NCBI GenBank assembly: GCA_016786565.1
Contig: JAEUVY010000032.1
Span: 1-34,542, forward strand
Reading direction: 5' to 3'
DNA length: 34,542 nt
Source: Flavipsychrobacter sp.
GTDB taxonomy: Bacteria > Bacteroidota > Bacteroidia > Chitinophagales > Chitinophagaceae
Part shown: piece by piece, positions 33,029 through 34,542 of the stretch
How positions within the stretch are numbered: the first letter of the stretch is position 1
Layout of the letters: each line of letters begins with the position of its first letter
Notes under the pieces: model-generated
What the model saw: only the letters and a program-made list of their open reading frames with translations
Databases searched by the model: none
What the model was told of the DNA's origin: nothing
Translations under genes and position numbers: made by a program

Positions 33029-33955
33029 TTACATAGGTAACTGTATCTCGTAGGTCTTGCCGGGTTTCACGGTCAGCTTGCGGTCACGCAGCCAGGGGTT
33101 ATAGATCTTCAGCATTTTGTAAGACGTACCATTGGCCACGGCAAACTCGGTAAGGTTGGTAATAGATTTGTCCACCATCACCGTGCGCGCCTTCAGCGGT
33201 TTGTACTCATCGCCTTCTTCTATCATCATGCCATATTTTTTGGCGTTGGAAAGAAGGTGTTTCAGTGCCACTATGCGGAACACATAACGGTTGGTCTCCT
33301 CGGGAAAGATAAGATCGTAGTAGTTGTTGCTCTGCTGAAACTCGGCCTGCTTGGCAAAACCGGCCATGCCGCAGTTGTAAGAAGCCGCCGCCGCCGTCCA
33401 CGACCCGAATTTACTATATGCTTCCTTGAAGTACTGGCAGGCGGCATCGGTGGCCTTCACCACGTTGAAGCGTTCATCAACCTCGTCGTTGATCTCCAGG
33501 CCATAGCGTGGGCCGGTGTCCTTCATAAACTGCCAGAAGCTGGCGGCACCAACCGAAGACCATGCGTTCTGCTGCAGGGCACTTTCGGCCACGCACACAT
33601 ACTTGAGGTCGGGTGGCACGCCGTTCGCTTTCAGTCGTTCTTCAATAATGGGGAAGTAACGACCGGCCAGTTTCAGGATGTATAACTGGCTGCCGTGCAG
33701 GTAGGTGTTCACCAGCAGTTCGCGATCCAGTTTTTCGCGCACCTCCCAGCGGTCCAGCGGCACAGCCTCTCCGCAGAAATCGATGGAGGAAGGCACATGT
33801 GGCGCATACCATTTGTAGTGCGGACGACCTTCGGCAGACATCTCCACAGGGGTAGTGGCGGGGTCTATTTTGCGGGAGGCGATAGTGGTGATCACTATCG
33901 CGCCAATGGCCAGACCCGAGAGGAAGTATGCTGCTGCTTTGGTTGTCGACTTCAT
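33029..33955 (-). CDS. Lytic transglycosylase with LysM-like domain (MltD-like)
   Basis: 308 residues from ATG 33955, which starts a signal anchor (AAAYFLSGLAIGAIVITTIA); the frame extends 36 codons further but crosses the promoter. Residues about 95-230: SLT (lysozyme-like) domain with catalytic Glu E124 in VAESALQQNAWSSVGAASFWQFM and SYNCGMAG. C-terminal residues about 260-308: LysM-like segment (LTEFAVANGTSYKMLKIYNPWL ... LTVKPGKTYEIQLPM) for peptidoglycan binding. It cleaves the glycan strand to form 1,6-anhydromuramyl ends, acting in the periplasm in wall remodelling. A -7-like box TAACTTTA (33961-33968) ends 5 bases before the ATG. Confidence 0.92.
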   Translation of the reverse strand: MKSTTKAAAYFLSGLAIGAIVITTIASRKIDPATTPVEMSAEGRPHYKWYAPHVPSSIDFCGEAVPLDRWEVREKLDRELLVNTYLHGSQLYILKLAGRYFPIIEERLKANGVPPDLKYVCVAESALQQNAWSSVGAASFWQFMKDTGPRYGLEINDEVDERFNVVKATDAACQYFKEAYSKFGSWTAAAASYNCGMAGFAKQAEFQQSNNYYDLIFPEETNRYVFRIVALKHLLSNAKKYGMMIEEGDEYKPLKARTVMVDKSITNLTEFAVANGTSYKMLKIYNPWLRDRKLTVKPGKTYEIQLPM

Positions 33956-34109
33956 ATTGATAAAGTTAGCTGAAATGGAGACGGCAAAAAATATATAAAT
34001 GACAGGGACCCCGCGCAGTACACATGTTGTACACATTCGCGTCGGGGCTACCCCTAAAGTCACCCTGGGGCAGGGGTATATTGTGGTTGTGCCTGACTAT
34101 CTTTAACCC
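33956..34109. promoter_or_regulatory. Divergent promoter region with repeats
   Basis: Contains TAACTTTA (33961-33968, minus) and TATCTTTA (34098-34105, plus), each close to the consensus and 4-5 bases from a start codon. Between them are GTACACA direct repeats (34018-34024 and 34029-34035, 11 bases apart) and the inverted repeat TACCCCT/AGGGGTA (34049-34055, 34072-34078). Confidence 0.45.
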
Positions 34110-34542
34110 ATGTTTAAAAGAAGCGATATCCGTATTCAGAAAGCCATAGCACTGGCAATGCTGCTGGGCATAGGCACAGGTGCCGTTGCGCAGGACAAAA
34201 AGGACGAGAAGAAGAAGTGGGACGTGAACGCGCCGGGCGCACCGGGCCGCGACGTGTCTTTCACGGTGAATGAAGGAACGTGGATGAACCTGGACCTGTC
34301 GCCCGATGGCAAGCAGATCGTGTTCGACCTGCTGGGCGATATTTATATAATGCCGGCAACGGGTGGCACCGCCAAGGTGTTGCGCCAGGGTATGGCCATG
34401 GAGCTGCAGCCACGCTTCAGCCCCGATGGTAAGAAGATACTCTTCACATCAGACGCGGGTGGCGGAGACAACATCTGGGTGATGGATGCCGACGGCAGCA
34501 ATGCCCGACAGATAACCAAGGAGAACTTCCGCTTGCTGAACA
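34110..34542 (+). CDS. TolB-like propeller protein, probable amidohydrolase (3' end outside window)
   Basis: The first 144 codons are present and the frame runs off the right edge. Signal peptide about residues 1-27 (IALAMLLGIGTGAVAQ). After a basic linker (KKDEKKKWD), two WD40/TolB-like PD40 blades are visible: MNLDLSPDGKQIVFDLLGDIYIM and PRFSPDGKKILFTSDAGGGDNIWVMDADGSN. In Bacteroidota a protein starting this way, with the WDVNAPGAPGRDV lead-in, commonly continues into more blades and a C-terminal metal-dependent amidohydrolase domain, but that part cannot be checked here. Peptidases with TolB propellers are the alternative. Confidence 0.8.
   Translation, partial: MFKRSDIRIQKAIALAMLLGIGTGAVAQDKKDEKKKWDVNAPGAPGRDVSFTVNEGTWMNLDLSPDGKQIVFDLLGDIYIMPATGGTAKVLRQGMAMELQPRFSPDGKKILFTSDAGGGDNIWVMDADGSNARQITKENFRLLN

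Noticed and set aside
33956..34063. 36-residue N-terminal extension of the lytic transglycosylase
   Set aside because: It crosses the promoter box and repeats, and the signal anchor begins at the ATG at 33955.
1..34542. Insertion sequences or transposase genes
   Set aside because: No transposase, DDE/HUH motif or long terminal inverted repeat was found anywhere in the window.

Overview
The window reads as chromosomal DNA of a Bacteroidota bacterium, most likely of the Chitinophagaceae or a near relative. The signs are type IX secretion (T9SS) sorting domains of both kinds, a CHU_C-type gliding-motility C-terminus, a SprB-like repeat, DUF5916- and DUF6029-type outer-membrane proteins, almost no Shine-Dalgarno sites, and many Bacteroidota-type -7 boxes (TAnnTTTG). 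Family names come from recognising motifs in the translations; no database search was run.

Layout. 1-2825: a sensor kinase (5' end outside the window), a TPR membrane protein and a NarL-type response regulator, closed by a terminator. 3177-6109: thiamine genes thiH, a ThiF/MoeB-rhodanese fusion and a convergent ThiE/TenI-type gene, with a block of 7-bp tandem repeats between the first two. 6217-7626: an RND-type adaptor lipoprotein without a pump, and a small membrane protein. 7809-10586 (minus): pyruvate dehydrogenase E1 beta, a lipoprotein, a biotin carrier protein and a TlpA-like thioredoxin. 10679-14767: a DUF6029-type and a DUF5916-type outer-membrane protein. 14781-14878 (minus): the SRP RNA gene with its own promoter. 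14965-18325: an RsmF-type rRNA methyltransferase, a divergent WbqC-family gene and a secreted C1-type cysteine peptidase. 18611-24026: two large T9SS cargo proteins (type A, then type B sorting) and a small secreted repeat protein. 24084-27371 (minus): a penicillin acylase-type hydrolase with a small membrane protein and a lipoprotein, the last two overlapping by 4 bp.

27497-33028 is an accessory segment, visibly richer in A+T than its surroundings. It holds a Fic protein with a class II inhibitory motif and, convergent to it, a 1378-residue protein with an N-terminal PD-(D/E)XK (Mrr-like) nuclease, a NACHT NTPase and about 900 residues of probable helical repeats. This is the architecture of the antiviral STAND (Avs/bNACHT) defence proteins and is the best candidate for an undescribed system here. 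Its promoter matches the -33/-7 consensus with 19-bp spacing, and a 7-bp inverted repeat covers the -33 element. After it come a 500-bp repeat-rich gap, a lytic transglycosylase with a LysM-like domain, and the 5' end of a TolB-propeller (probably amidohydrolase) gene.

A recurring feature is that -7 boxes lie only 4-7 bases before start codons. The SRP RNA gives an internal ruler (box to RNA 5' end = 5 bases), so several genes here are probably transcribed as leaderless or nearly leaderless mRNAs.
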